A stretch of 64,000 nucleotides of DNA from Histoplasma ohiense (Eukaryota > Ascomycota > Eurotiomycetes > Onygenales > Ajellomycetaceae), in assembly GCA_017607445.1 (NCBI GenBank), contig JAEVHH010000005.1:2857001-2921000 (forward strand), written 5' to 3'. Below the pieces are notes generated by a model. That model was not told the origin of the DNA, ran no database searches, and worked only from the letters and a program-made list of their open reading frames with translations. This document shows positions 48,345 to 59,196 of this stretch, piece by piece. A program made the translations under genes and the position numbers. Numbering within the stretch: the stretch's first letter is position 1; each line of letters starts with the position of its first letter.

Positions 48345-48487
48345 CGGACTCGGTATGACGCCATCAGCATCGTATCAGCTCCTTCGTGTATATAACTAGC
48401 AGCCGGCCCAACCTTCTAGGGGCCAGCGAATTATTCTGATATAATCTAACCCCTACGTTCTCGTACCTCGATATCTGATCCTTCTGT
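48345..48487 (-). repeat. Arm A of an inverted repeat flanking the gag remnant
   Basis: Read on the minus strand this segment matches plus-strand 50040-50195: both contain GAAGGATCAG(A/G)TATCGAGG, GAACGTAGGGGT, ATTCGCTGGCCC and GCTG(A/C)T...GTTATATACA blocks. It covers the very end of gag plus downstream element DNA. Confidence 0.75.
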
Positions 48488-48545
48488 CGGTGGTTCGGCT
48501 CCGTTTTCTTGTTTTGGTGCAATCCTTAAGAATATGCCCTGCCTC

Positions 48546-48559
48546 TCCACAAAATAGGC
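48546..48559. repeat. Left 14-bp target-site duplication of SINE
   Basis: TCCACAAAATAGGC, repeated exactly at 49085-49098. The repeated bases encode part of the gag zinc knuckle on the minus strand. Confidence 0.92.
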
Positions 48560-49084
48560 GTGGGGGGGTGGATGGCGTAGTGGTAAGCGCTGTTCATGGA
48601 ATGCTTTCTCAAGTAGGCACTTGGTGTTGGGGCCACCACTGCTGAGACAAGAAGGTAGTGGGTTCGAATCCCACCTTCTCCAAAAGGATATTATCACATC
48701 TTGGTGGATATTAGGGGTACCCTTTCTTATCTCATTTCTATTGGTAACTGCCACTGCAGGGTGGAGCAATGTTCAACACTATGTATATAGTCTAGATGGA
48801 TTCAGTATAGTGTGGGATCCTAAGGTGTTGTGATTCTTACATGTCTAGTCTGAGTGACAAGGGACTGCTTAGTATTGTGTGAGCAATTGTGGGGCAAGGC
48901 CCCCCTTGAGGGCTAGATCCAGAATGGTATAGTGAAGTCTCTCCATCAAGGATGACTCAGTTATGGATAGAGAAATGTAACTAGAGAGTAGCCGAACATA
49001 AGGGTAGGCTAGTGAGGTGAAGGCTGTCATAGTCTCAGACTGCATATGGCCTTAGAAAAAATATGAAGAACAACAACAACAACA
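48560..49084 (+). mobile_element. tRNA-derived SINE inserted in gag
   Basis: 525 bp between exact 14-bp target duplications. Seen: a pol III A box TGGCGTAGTGG (48573-48583) and a perfect B box GGTTCGAATCC (48661-48671), a unique body, and a 3' tail of AAC repeats (about 49062-49084) typical of a SINE end. A and B boxes are about 88 bp apart, too far for a plain tRNA, and the bases after the T arm (CTTCTCC) find no acceptor partner at the 5' end, so this is tRNA-derived and not a tRNA gene. The body from about 48672 to 48985 lacks CpG. No coding capacity; mobilisation would need LINE enzymes in trans. Confidence 0.9.
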
Positions 49085-49098
49085 TCCACAAAATAGGC
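49085..49098. repeat. Right 14-bp target-site duplication of SINE
   Basis: TCCACAAAATAGGC, exact copy of 48546-48559. Confidence 0.92.
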
Positions 49099-49905
49099 AG
49101 AGAGTGTTATCCATTCGGCGCTGTCGTTCCTTTATAGTAATCTTTTGAGCCGAGGTTAGATTATGTTGGCCATTCGAAGAAGAACCGTCAGAGGATCGTT
49201 TGGTTCCACGTCTATCATCATCCCTGTGATGGTTCCGTGAATTGAAGGATCCCGGCTTGCTGTTGTCCCTTTTGTCATGAATCCTATAAATAGCTTCGAT
49301 TCGGGCGACTAACGCAGCCAATTCGTTGCAATTGGTAGGGAGGTTATGATAGTCCTGGATTCGATCTCGCACTGATGATTGCAGTTTGGCAAAGAATAGT
49401 TGAGTTAGAAATTCTTCTAGATCAACTGCTAGATTGTCATAAATCTCATCGAATTTAGATGCGAATTGCTGCACTGATTGACCTGGTTGTTGCTTCAACT
49501 TCTCAAAGCAAATTGCTGCCGCAAAGCCTCCCATGTGTATGCCTTCAAGGTCATTGTGCAGGAATTATTTGAAGCCATCCCACGAGAAGGGTTGGTTCAA
49601 CCTTCCGAGCTCTTTTTCCTTGGTAGCCCAAGTGGTCTCGACTGTTTTTCGTAACCAGCTCGAAGCATAAACGACCTTAATCCGATCGGTGGCATACTGG
49701 CCCGGGTTTAGCTCATATCTACGCTCAAGAGCTCGGATGAATGTGTTGTATTCACGTAGGTTATTGCCGTAGTAAGCAGGTGGGTCAGGTAGTGGAATTT
49801 TTCGCTAGCACTGAGGGGGGTAAGTTCCCATGGTAATGTTAATTTAGGGTCTGCTTGCGCTGCAGGTTCAGGGGTATTCGGAGGTAAACCGGTCTCAGAC
49901 ATAGT

Positions 49906-49951
49906 ATAGTGGTTGGAACGCTCGATCTTTGTAGAGGTAAAGGTTCGAGTG
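49906..49951 (+). other. tRNA-like A/B box pair upstream of gag
   Basis: TAGTGGTTGGAACG (A-box-like) and GGTTCGAGTG (B-box-like) lie with normal tRNA spacing just beyond the gag ATG. On the element strand this would be complementary to a tRNA-like sequence, so it may relate to priming or be a degenerate tRNA-derived fragment. The arms do not fold into a complete tRNA. Confidence 0.3.
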
Positions 49952-50039
49952 AATCAAAAAAAGGAGGTCCTTAGGACTCTAGCTAGTTACGAGGATAAAG
50001 CTATATAAGGTAATACGGTACTATCGAGAGGGATTCGGA

Positions 50040-50195
50040 TAGAAGGATCAGGTATCGAGGAAGTAGAACGTAGGGGTCAGATTATATTAGAATGATTCGC
50101 TGGCCCTAAGAAGGTCGGGCAAGCTGCTGGTTATATACATGTAGTATCGGAGGCACAATGCTGATGGTGTCATTGCTATAGATTGTTCTGGCCGA
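50040..50195 (+). repeat. Arm B of an inverted repeat flanking the gag remnant
   Basis: Plus-strand partner of 48345-48487, about 80 percent similar by eye over 130 bp. It starts inside a gag C-terminus-like frame (EGSGIEEVERRGQIILE) that runs opposite to the main gag remnant, so it is a second element fragment in the other orientation and not an LTR of the first. Confidence 0.72.
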
Positions 50196-51205
50196 GCTCT
50201 GGCTGGTGTCTGATATGTCAAAGTTGCTAAAACGTAAAGCTAAATTCCAAGGCTCTATATTAACTACTTATGCATCTTATTCAGCCGGTGTATTCCACGT
50301 TAAATAACATTTTACATTTAGGTAAATGGAGGTTCATCAAGGTAGAATGGCCCAGGTGTGTCCAGCCAGGGACATTCATGGAAGATATGTATACAGCCCA
50401 ATGGGGGGGATGGCTAGGTGTCGAAATAGGAGATCTCCTATTGAATTACTGCTAGCTGGAGCTCTGATCTTCCCTCAACGATCAGAGGAATTACCGGGCA
50501 TGTTATACCCGTATGTTAGCTTACAAGGTAATGCTGCCAGCACATACAAATTTTTGATGAACGTATTTGATAATCTCTATCATATGAGCGGCATTTTTTT
50601 TGATGGTGGATGTGGTGGGCATCTTTTAATTTCCGCAGCCAGACTTAATGGACATTAGGGTTTCACGTAGATGAAGGATACAACATGGTATTACAGTGCT
50701 GCTCGCGACGGGAGCCCAGGAATACTCCATCCCTATCTTGTATGTGGGATAAGGTCTGGGGTTGTTTCAACCTATATATGTTTATTTTATCTTAGGTGTA
50801 AGAGCAACTTTGCTATTTTAAAGGCTTCACACATGGGTCAGCTATTGATTGTTAGCACGTAGTAGATATTTTCTCTTTAACTTCTGGATAACGCTCTTAT
50901 GCCGTTACACGATTAGTGCCTGTGTGTTATAAAACACCCCCTTTGTGGCGCTGAGGTATGTAACTCCAACCTGCGTGAGAACCACGAGTCGTCTGGGCTG
51001 CGTTTTGGCAAAGATTTGTACCTCCATTCGTCAACCAGTGTCACTTAGGGAAACCAATAAATCATCATGAAATTCTGAAGAGGGTAAACGTAGTGAAGAA
51101 AAGGGATGAGAATATATGAGCTCGTCAGATGAATTGTTGGGAAGAGGTGAAAGTGGAAATGGTCGAGTGATAAGTAAACTCAAGTATATCATGCCAGCGG
51201 CCAAA
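50196..51205. other. Intergenic, possible repeat remainder
   Basis: About 1 kb between the transposon island and the reductase gene. Short plus-strand frames (50270-50455, 50326-50658, 50671-50862) have no known motif. The region around 50260-50880 could be part of the flanking element, but I see no terminal structures. Confidence 0.4.
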
Positions 51206-52605
51206 CTACGCGGTCGAAGGTAGTGGTGGTAACATTTTCATCTCGACAAGTTCCTCGAGAACACTGCGCAACGACGCGAGACTGTCGACAGTACCATGCC
51301 AACCGAATTTTCGGGATTTGTCCATGCTGTGAGAGATGATATCCAAAATTAGCGCCCCATGACTTCGGATAGTGTTTATTGAACTCGGGTGAAAATTGAA
51401 AGAGCAAGACTACAGATGATAGCAGATGTGCCTAAAACTGACCTGAACTGCACGGGAATTCCGGGCAAAATAGCGGCATCCGTGAGGCCAAAGATACGGT
51501 TGCGATCAGCCGGCGAGGAAAACGGGTTATAGGCAATGCCGTGTTTCTGTGAGAGCTCTTGCCACGCTGTGTGGACCTTCAGGTCGTACGACCACGCGGC
51601 AAAGCTGTACCTGAATTCCATCTTTTCGGGAGGCCCGAATCTGGAGTTGAAGTCAACCCATTGTTAGCGTCACGTTCATTATTATGCAGTTATATGACAG
51701 GGGCATTTCAAGTAGACCAGTGAGTAGAAGATACGACCTACCCGCGGGGAGGAGGGTCAAATGGAAAGATGAAACACTGATATTCGGCATTTGGATCTGG
51801 GGCCTTATATCCAGTTCCGTAGATCTTTGCAAGCTCGGTCCAGAGAGCGCCCGGGGTCACAGCGCTGCAGTCGCAAGCATTGAATGCCTCGTTGCGGGCA
51901 TCCGGATTTAGTACAGCCCATTCCGCCAGGTAGCTAGTCAACTTGGACGAAGATAAATCTCTAATAACATCGAACGAAGCTATATTTCCAGGGAAAATGA
52001 GCGGCTCGCCTAAATGAGCATGGACGGCAGCAAAGACGCCGAGACTGTATGCCAGATTCATGGCTGCGTCCCTTGCAGCACCAAGCATGAATGAGGGACG
52101 AACGACGTTCCATTCCACGCCTGTCTCCTTGCAAAACTGGAAGAGCAGATCTTCTTGGTCATAGTAAAAGTTTGGTTCTAACGTCACGCGAGGGTCTGAT
52201 TCTACTTGTGGTGATTTCGAGCTGCCTAGGTGTGAACCGTAGTTTTTGGCGCCAGTTTGGAGCATGAAGCGCTTGGGCGTAATTGAGGCAAGTTTGAGAG
52301 CTTTGAGGAAATTGGAAAGCAATGCACCTGGGATGTTCGAATTCGAGTCAGCTAGATACGGGACTTTGCAGGTGTGGTCAAAAACCCATACGAGGGACAG
52401 AAGGATAGCTAAAGAACTACTCGAAGCAGAGCAACCTTACCGTTCACATTGCACATCCCCTGTGCATTCGACCATATCGACCCGTCAGCCTTTGGAGGAA
52501 CCTGGATATACGAGTAGTAGAAGATGTAGTCACTGACACACCCCAAAAAACGAATGCGTTAACAAAGAATATCCAATCAACCAAAGCCCCCTCCCCGCTC
52601 CTTTG

Positions 52606-52637
<32 letters not shown>

Positions 52638-52998
52638 AGAACAGGTAAGGGGAGGTTTAAAAGGGGGAAGTAACTAACGCCTTAACCCCATTCTCCACCA
52701 TAGCCTTGGCCAAATCTTCTGGTGAGGTTTCCAAGAAGTCCAACTCGAGATACGTCACATTTCCATACTTCCCATCTTCGACCGCTGCACGACGTGACAT
52801 GGCGTATATATTTGCCCAGCGCTCAGGGGACTCAGCTAGCACGCGGACCATGTGGCTGCCCGACATGCCGTTGGCTCCCGTTACAATCGCAGTCAGTCCC
52901 TTGGGAGAATCTGGCCCCGCAATGACGGGGAGGCCATGATAAATACCCTTCGATTGGATGTATGTGAATTGCGGAGGGGATTGCGTCTGTGCACCCAT
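51206..52998 (-). CDS. PRISE-type NAD(P)-dependent reductase (progesterone 5-beta-reductase/iridoid synthase-like)
   Basis: Five exons (52679-52998, 52441-52532, 51742-52327, 51443-51640, 51206-51326) in phase give 438 residues from MGAQTQS; the open frame upstream has no ATG. Seen: the Rossmann motif VTGANGMSGSHMVRVL (about 42), the SRR NADP-selecting spot after the second strand, FYYSYIQ carrying the likely catalytic Tyr, LQTGAKNYGSHLG, ESDPRVTLEPNFYYDQEDLL, EWNVVRPSFMLG, FDPPPRG and the C-terminal DKSRKFGWHGTVDS. These reductases act on activated C=C bonds of enones or on related carbonyls. The physiological substrate in fungi is unknown. Intron 1 on the coding strand contains a T30 run (52606-52635). 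Confidence 0.93.
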
Positions 52999-53097
52999 GG
53001 TTTCCGTCGGTTTAAAATCCTTTTTGTCCTCTTTCTTCACGGTAGGAGTTCTTGTAGGAGTAATACGATAAAGTAGGAATTTGACGATGTCCCACAC

Positions 53098-54766
53098 CGT
53101 CGATGGGTGGTTTCGAGTTTCTCCAGCCGTGTGTTGAGCATTCGGGAGCTTTATAGTCGAACTAGCGGGGGTGACTGTGGGGAGAATGAATTCGCGGGGT
53201 GACTGTCAATGAAACAGTCCCTTTTAGCTCTGTTTAGGTCGCGTTTGGGACAGAGAGGCTTATAACATCCCTGATATTGAAAGGCGTGGTGGTGTAACAG
53301 CAAAAGGATGTTATGCTGCATCTGCAAGCTATGTTGCTCGTTCGCGCCTCAACTTCGGCCATGACAGGAACTGATAACCCAGTCACAAATGAGCTGGTCA
53401 AAAACACGCCGCACCCAGGGCCCCAGCAAAGTAATTGGGAGCCTAATTAGGAAATTCGCAGCACCTGCGGGACTGCAATCATCTTAGCATTGGACTCATT
53501 TCATAGGACGAGTAACAAAAAAGAAAACAAAATTACCAAAGCTAAAGTATATCTCAAGCAAATGTCCAGAAATGGCAAGTCGATTAACTGTTAAAGGGAG
53601 TTAACTCTGCCCTTGGGACAATGTGCTGCCAATTGACGGCCGCCATTTTCTTTACGGCCGAACTGTGAGGGAGGAGTCTGCATAAACCTCTGTAGGGATC
53701 ATTAAGCGTTCGTCCACGAAGCCCAATAGAAGCTGGAGAATCAATGTATAAGGTGATCCTAACCACGATGAGAGCTTAGTTTTGTAACCATGTTCAACTT
53801 TTTCCTTGCTACATTCAACTAGACGATCCCCGCCGAGGAACGAAAAATCGAGAACTTGACGCAAGGTTCGACCCCCCCCCACTGTTTCCAGTCTTTTCCC
53901 CCAGGAGACAGAACCAAATCCATCCAATCTCATATAAAGTAACCTGGGCATTATCTCCGGAGCGATTCAAGTTCCATCTCAACGGCCGGCTCCGTAACGT
54001 GTTCTTGTATGGACCATGGCTTGCTAGTGGCATCGGCCCGAAAAACGAAAAGTGATCAACGGTGGAGAATATCGCAGTACAGAGCACATTCATTTAATGT
54101 GCGTGATGTCGATGCCAGTGCCAGCAGGAGAGCTGAGCTAAATCGACATTGTGAAAGCTCCAGGCATTCTTCCGCCTGAACAAGTCGATGCTGACGATAT
54201 TACGGATGGATGACATTTTGCATAACTACAGATGTGCTTACGGGCGGATTGCCAAAACTCTAAAAACGAAAGCAAAACTTTCTACGTATAAAAATTGGCG
54301 AAAATCCACTAACTCCAGACAATCATATTATCATAGCAATGTCCAGGAACCGATGTAAGATGGGCCAATAGCTAAAAGAAGCGCGAAAAATAACTTAAAA
54401 CTAACCATAAAAGTAAAAAAGGGGCTCGCCGGTTGAGATATCATATGTTGGCAATATATTCCTTTCGCTCAAATTTTCTCGTTCTGCTTTTGTTCGACTC
54501 GGGTATGTTAATTCTTTTGCATTCGCTGTCAAACAACTAAGAAGTGGACAAGGGTATATATATAGGTGAAATATATGTATATATACAGATGGCAGGGGAG
54601 AGGAGGTTATCGATAGGAGGAGGGGAGATTTAGCTGGGAGGCCGCTGAGTAGAGTGGTATGTAATGTGGCAGAGATGTCAATTTTTTTTATTTATTATTT
54701 ATTTATTTTTTTATTTAATATTTTTTTCCCTTCTTTTCCTCCGCTTCTTTTTTCTTGTCCGTCTGA
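53098..54766. other. Intergenic, 1.7 kb
   Basis: Promoter of the reductase gene and 3' flank of the Zn2Cys6 gene. A T/A-rich block at 54675-54740 lies just past the regulator stop. Frames at 53584-54093 on the minus strand have no recognisable domain or splice context. Confidence 0.5.
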
Positions 54767-57700
54767 TCACCACGGCTGGCCGGTCTCGTCTAATGGGAAA
54801 GTAAAAAAAATATCATCCCAAATATTTCCCAGAACAGCAAGTTCGTCCGGCTGGAACATGAATTGCATATTCTGGTTCGACATAAAGGCCTGTTGAGGAT
54901 CCATTTCCGCATGCTGTGGATTTCCAATCCCACCTGGGACCGCGGGAACGTAACCCTGAGTCGGATTCTGGGGGTTCTGGTTATGGGATAGGCCCTGGGA
55001 CGATAAAGGTAGGTTTGGCGCTGTGGGGAAAATACCCATGCCCGCGGAGGGCGGGAAGGGGGTCCAGTGATCACTCTGGGAGACTGTGTTACTAGCAGCG
55101 TCGGAAGTGGCAGTTGATGGTGGGTGGTTCGGGAGAGAAGTGGGATGTGCATCGGTGCGGATATTCTGAGGGGATAAGTTTGAAGGGCTGTGGTGGGAGT
55201 GTTGGATCTCTGGACCACCCACGGTTGTGTGGGTCTGGAGATGTAAGGGTGTTGGTTCTGAGTTACTAGTATCCTGATGTGAAGTAGATATATCAGTTTC
55301 TTAAGTTTTTCATAAAACAAACCTACATGAGAAATACTGATGGTTTCTTGGGAATTCAAACTCTCACAACACAAACGGAAGACAACTACAAAAATCCCAG
55401 TACGAACCTGATTCTGCTTCGCGCTCTGTGATTCCGATTCCCGTGGCTCCGGTGCCAAATACGCCCGAATATCTTTCGGTTGGAAAAAGCTGTACGGGGG
55501 ACCATTACCTGTAATTGGCTTTCCTTCCTTCCGCTTGATAAACCAAGTTTTTAACATCCCCAACATCAGGGCGAATCTGGATGTTACCCGTCCGGAAATG
55601 CGATCCCCAGAGTCCTTCAATTGCGCAATGACCTTGGTGAGGAAGTATTCAATCTTGAAGTCTGTTGGATTGAATACTTGACCCAATCGAGTGGCAGGAT
55701 ACGACGCGGCGGTATGTAATTTGATAAGAGCGACCGAGGCGTATGCTGTACGGACAAAGTGGATGGTGGGGATAGATTGGATAGTTAAATAATCGAGGGA
55801 GATAAACGTCTCAAATGCGTCATGGATGGACGTGAGACAGACGGTTAGTGCATCGACATGGGCGGGGGTTCCCAAGTCGATCGGATTTTCGGTGCTAAGG
55901 CTATTTAAAAAAGGAGGTTTGAAATCGTCGATATTGTGGTCCGCGTGCATGCCGATTTCATGCATGTAGACGTTGAGAATGAGCTCGTAGTGGTGCATGA
56001 TAGCTATTTATTTAATGTTAAAAAGGGAAAAATCCAAAAAAAAGGCGAAATGGTAAATTTCGTATAATTTCACGTAGGTGCAAAATGTAGTAGATACGTA
56101 GATACGGAGGCAGAGGGATAACGTGAAAAGGACTTACGAGAATAGCACTCAGGTGGAACCTCTTTTCGCCATTCCGCCAACCGTCTTTCGAATCCCTTTA
56201 AAGCATACTGACTTTTGGGGTCCGTTATGTCAACATTCGTAACGGGATCATCCATTGAAAACTGGAACAGGACCTCTTCGCCAAGGTGAGCCAGTTTCAC
56301 CCATTGAACGAGTGTTTTATCAGATGGAAGTGCGTCGGGCGACGTCTCGAGGATTTCAAGAGATTCATCCATGTAAGGGTGCCAACGCGTGAGAAGGGAT
56401 CGCCGAAGGGACATTGCAACGCTGTCCTAGCATGTTAGCAAAAACCGGAAACATAGCAATCCAGACATGGCACACAGTCCATGAAGATCATGGAAGAGTT
56501 AGGCAGTAGCAAAAGGTGTACAGAACATACTTAACACACATAAAATAGCACCCCAGCCACGCTCTCCTAGTCTCCGGTGCATCAGGCTCAACCATGACAG
56601 TTTTCTTGCCCATAAGTTCCCTCCACATGCCCATTGACTTTGACTTAGCCGTTGACTTGGTTCTCCTGTTCATGCCTAGATCCATGGCCATCGTCGTCGC
56701 AATGTGTATGAGCTGGTAAAATTTCATTTCCTCGTAATGCTCCGGCGGCCTATACCATATTATCGATACCACAATTGCCTGCACCAATTCGAGAGATTTC
56801 GATCCCCTGACAATTACATGATCTGCAAAGAGGCGGAAGACCTCGTTCAACAGGGTAACTTGCAGCTCAGGGTTGAAAATGCCAACTGATACGGCCAGGA
56901 TAGCTAATAAGAGGATGGGTTTCGTCCGACGCACCTGGGCCATGGTAGTTTCGGGGGGGAAGACGATGAATGGAAGCAACGGAGACATCTCATTCACGTA
57001 GCGGTTGAAACACTTGAGAGCCATTTCCGTATCCACCACCCCTCGATCAATGACGTCTGTGTATTCATAATCGTAGCGAGCTTTGGGCGCTCGATCGATG
57101 GAAGGCAATAGCGGAGCCCAGGAATCGGGATCATTCCCGTCACCACCATGATTCGACCCATTATAAAAGGTCGACGAGCTCTCTGTCGTCGGGCTGTGAG
57201 GCCTGGCAGCCAGCGGCACCAGGACCCCAGCCCCGAGCCTAGGTTTAAACTCCCCGCTGGCAAATCTTTTATTCCCAGCTAGGCCGGCCGTAAAACCTCC
57301 CGTGGTAGACCGTCTGTTTTCACTCCCTTGTCGTTGTGCGCCCATCCAGTGGGCAGCGGGCAGGTCCTCTGCCGCAGACCCAGACCGTAACGCAGAGCTC
57401 TCTGGGGCACCGCCTCCAACATTACTCCCATTCCTCGCTCTGGTCGCCTGTAGACTTGCTGTCAGTGCATCAATCTTCCGCTCCAGCTCCGCGACACGGC
57501 TATCTGCCTTCTTCTGCCGCTTGCGAGTCGGCACTGTAACGACGCAGCGGCGATTGGCCTTCGCACAACGTTTGCACGGACCATCCGGGCTTTCAGGGTG
57601 CGGGTCGCAGCGCACCTTCAGCTGTCGACAGGCCTCGCAGGCTCGTGGGCGTTTCAGGTCGGCCAAGGGATCGTTCGGGTTGTTCGGGTTGTTGATGTCT

Positions 57701-57969
57701 GTCACGGCGATAGATTCGGTATATGTACCCGTCCTGGGCCCGGGCCCGAGCCCGAGCCCGAGCGCGATGCCGTGGTCCCGCTCATGGTCACGGCTATCAT
57801 CATCGTCGAGGGGCCCGCTGCCAAGGGTTGCGGAGTGTGGAGACTGTTGGTTCGGGCTGTCGTAGTAGTAACTATTGTGGGTTTGCTGGGCGCTCAGATC
57901 GGAGGTGGGCGTGGATGAAGACTGCGAGGGCGCAGACTGACGGAGAGGAACTCGCGGATCGGCATCCAT
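54767..57969 (-). CDS. Zn2Cys6 binuclear-cluster transcription factor
   Basis: Four exons (56536-57969, 56138-56426, 55408-56003, 54767-55273) in phase give 941 residues. Seen: a Ser/Gln-rich N-terminus; a GLGLGPGP stretch; the DNA-binding cluster at about 110-146, CEACRQLKVRC then CKRCAKANRRC (CX2CX6C-X10-CX2CX6C); a basic linker RKRQKK; a dimerisation coiled coil RVAELERKIDALTASL; the middle homology region from about 260, with LLPFIVFPPE, WYRPPEHYEEMKFYQLIHIA, MAMDLGMNRR and RRAWLGCYFMC; and a Gln/Asn/Pro-rich C-terminus with a final acidic-hydrophobic patch (VLGNIWDDIFF) that looks like an activation domain. The layout resembles fungal War1-like regulators. The start is uncertain: the frame is open to 58044 without an ATG, so an upstream exon is possible. 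Targets unknown. Confidence 0.9.
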
Positions 57970-59196
57970 GGAATCAGCAACTGTGGGTGGAACCGCGAAC
58001 CCCTTTTTCCTGATGGAATGTGCGGGGCGGCGGGGGGCTGCCACGCGTGAGCGAGCGCTTTCTCCTGCGAGAGTTCGCCATAGTCAGCAGAACGTAATGT
58101 TCACGGATTTGCGAAGAATATTGAGTTGGAAGAGGTTGCTTTGTCCGGGTGCTGAGGGCAGGGCAGGATAAATAAACGTACGACAATGTGGGTGACACCC
58201 GATAGCGCACGGCAGACGGTGCTTTCAATGACCGATCTCAGCGATCTGACACCAGCTGGAGGCCGATGGATGCGTGGCAAAAATATGGCGAACACTGAGC
58301 GCTTGGCAGCGTCAGGCACAAGGCATGCCTGAGGATAGAAGGTATATCTGTCCGTTCGCGAACTGTTCGATATCGAGGGACAACGAGCCAGAGGAAGTCA
58401 GCGCGGGCGACGTACGTCGGTGAGTGAGAAATTGTGCCAGCGTCGTCCTTCGCTTGGACATCAATGACTACTGCCTGCTTAGGGCTGAGTCAAATGGCAG
58501 CAAAAATGGGCAGGGAGCGGGCAGACAGCTCGTTCTCGTATTCCAAGGTTTTGCTTGACTGGGAACACCGATAAACAGAAAAAGAAAAATTAGCCAATCG
58601 AAAAGGCGATAATCTCGCAGCCTAGAACTGCTCGCTGGCCTCGGTATGTTCTGGTGAGGTTTTGAATGATAAACAGATAGACATTTTTTGAAGCCTTGCT
58701 CGCCCAGTTGATGACTGTGGTTGTGTTCCTCCGATGGCTGTCGCAGAGCTGGACGAAACACTTGTTAACTCTACGATAGTTACTCCGAAAATATTAGGCT
58801 ATAAACAGGTTTGTGTAATTGAACCCGGCTATCCAAATAGAGTGCACTTGAAGGGGATACCAACTGGATGTGCACATGTCCAGGACCAGTACACATAACG
58901 AGATGTCTACCATTATTCCCACAGACTGAGCTGTAACTATCGCAAGCAACACGAGATTCAGGAAGGTTGGGGGAAAAAGACGGAGCGAGAAGGTGGCAGC
59001 TTCCCGAGACGACTACAATTCAATCGCAAATTCAAACTATTCAAAACCAGACGCGCAAACGCCCACTATCATATAATGTAGAATGCAAAGTAAAGTACTC
59101 GGCATAAGGAGAATAATAACACGAAACTTGGAAACTCCCGAATCGCCCAGGCCAAGGAAGAACCCCAAGAACGCAGGGTTGAAAAAACCCAACTGA
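57970..59196. other. Intergenic, promoter of Zn2Cys6 gene
   Basis: About 1.2 kb upstream of the regulator and downstream of the FYVE-RING gene. A frame at 57974-58228 on the minus strand could hold an alternative first exon (ATG at about 58082) but does not connect in frame without an unseen intron. Confidence 0.45.

Larger units (their letters stand above)
48460..49902 (-). pseudogene. Retrotransposon gag gene, broken by frameshift, stop and SINE insertion
   Basis: Minus-strand gag of gypsy-like type beginning at ATG 49902 (MSETGLPPNTPEPAAQADPK). The frame shifts by one near 49800, where DPPAYYGNNLREYNTFIRAL continues in a new frame; a TAA follows near 49565, after FSWDGFK; then a clean stretch carries the capsid-like part (QSVQQFASKFDEIYDNLAVD...). 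The CX2CX4HX4C zinc knuckle (CLFCGEAGHILKDC) is split: its first Cys pair is at about 49098-49110 and the rest lies at about 48510-48550 on the far side of the SINE. The frame after the knuckle is ambiguous between two readings. No pol gene is present in the island. Confidence 0.82.

Noticed and set aside
48560..48680. tRNA gene suggested by A and B boxes
   Set aside because: Boxes are about 88 bp apart, no acceptor stem pairs, and exact target duplications mark a SINE instead.
56536..58044. Start of the Zn2Cys6 protein at 58044, of the reductase at 53097 and of the FYVE protein at 61571
   Set aside because: Those codons are GTG, not ATG. I used the first in-frame ATG and flagged possible upstream exons.
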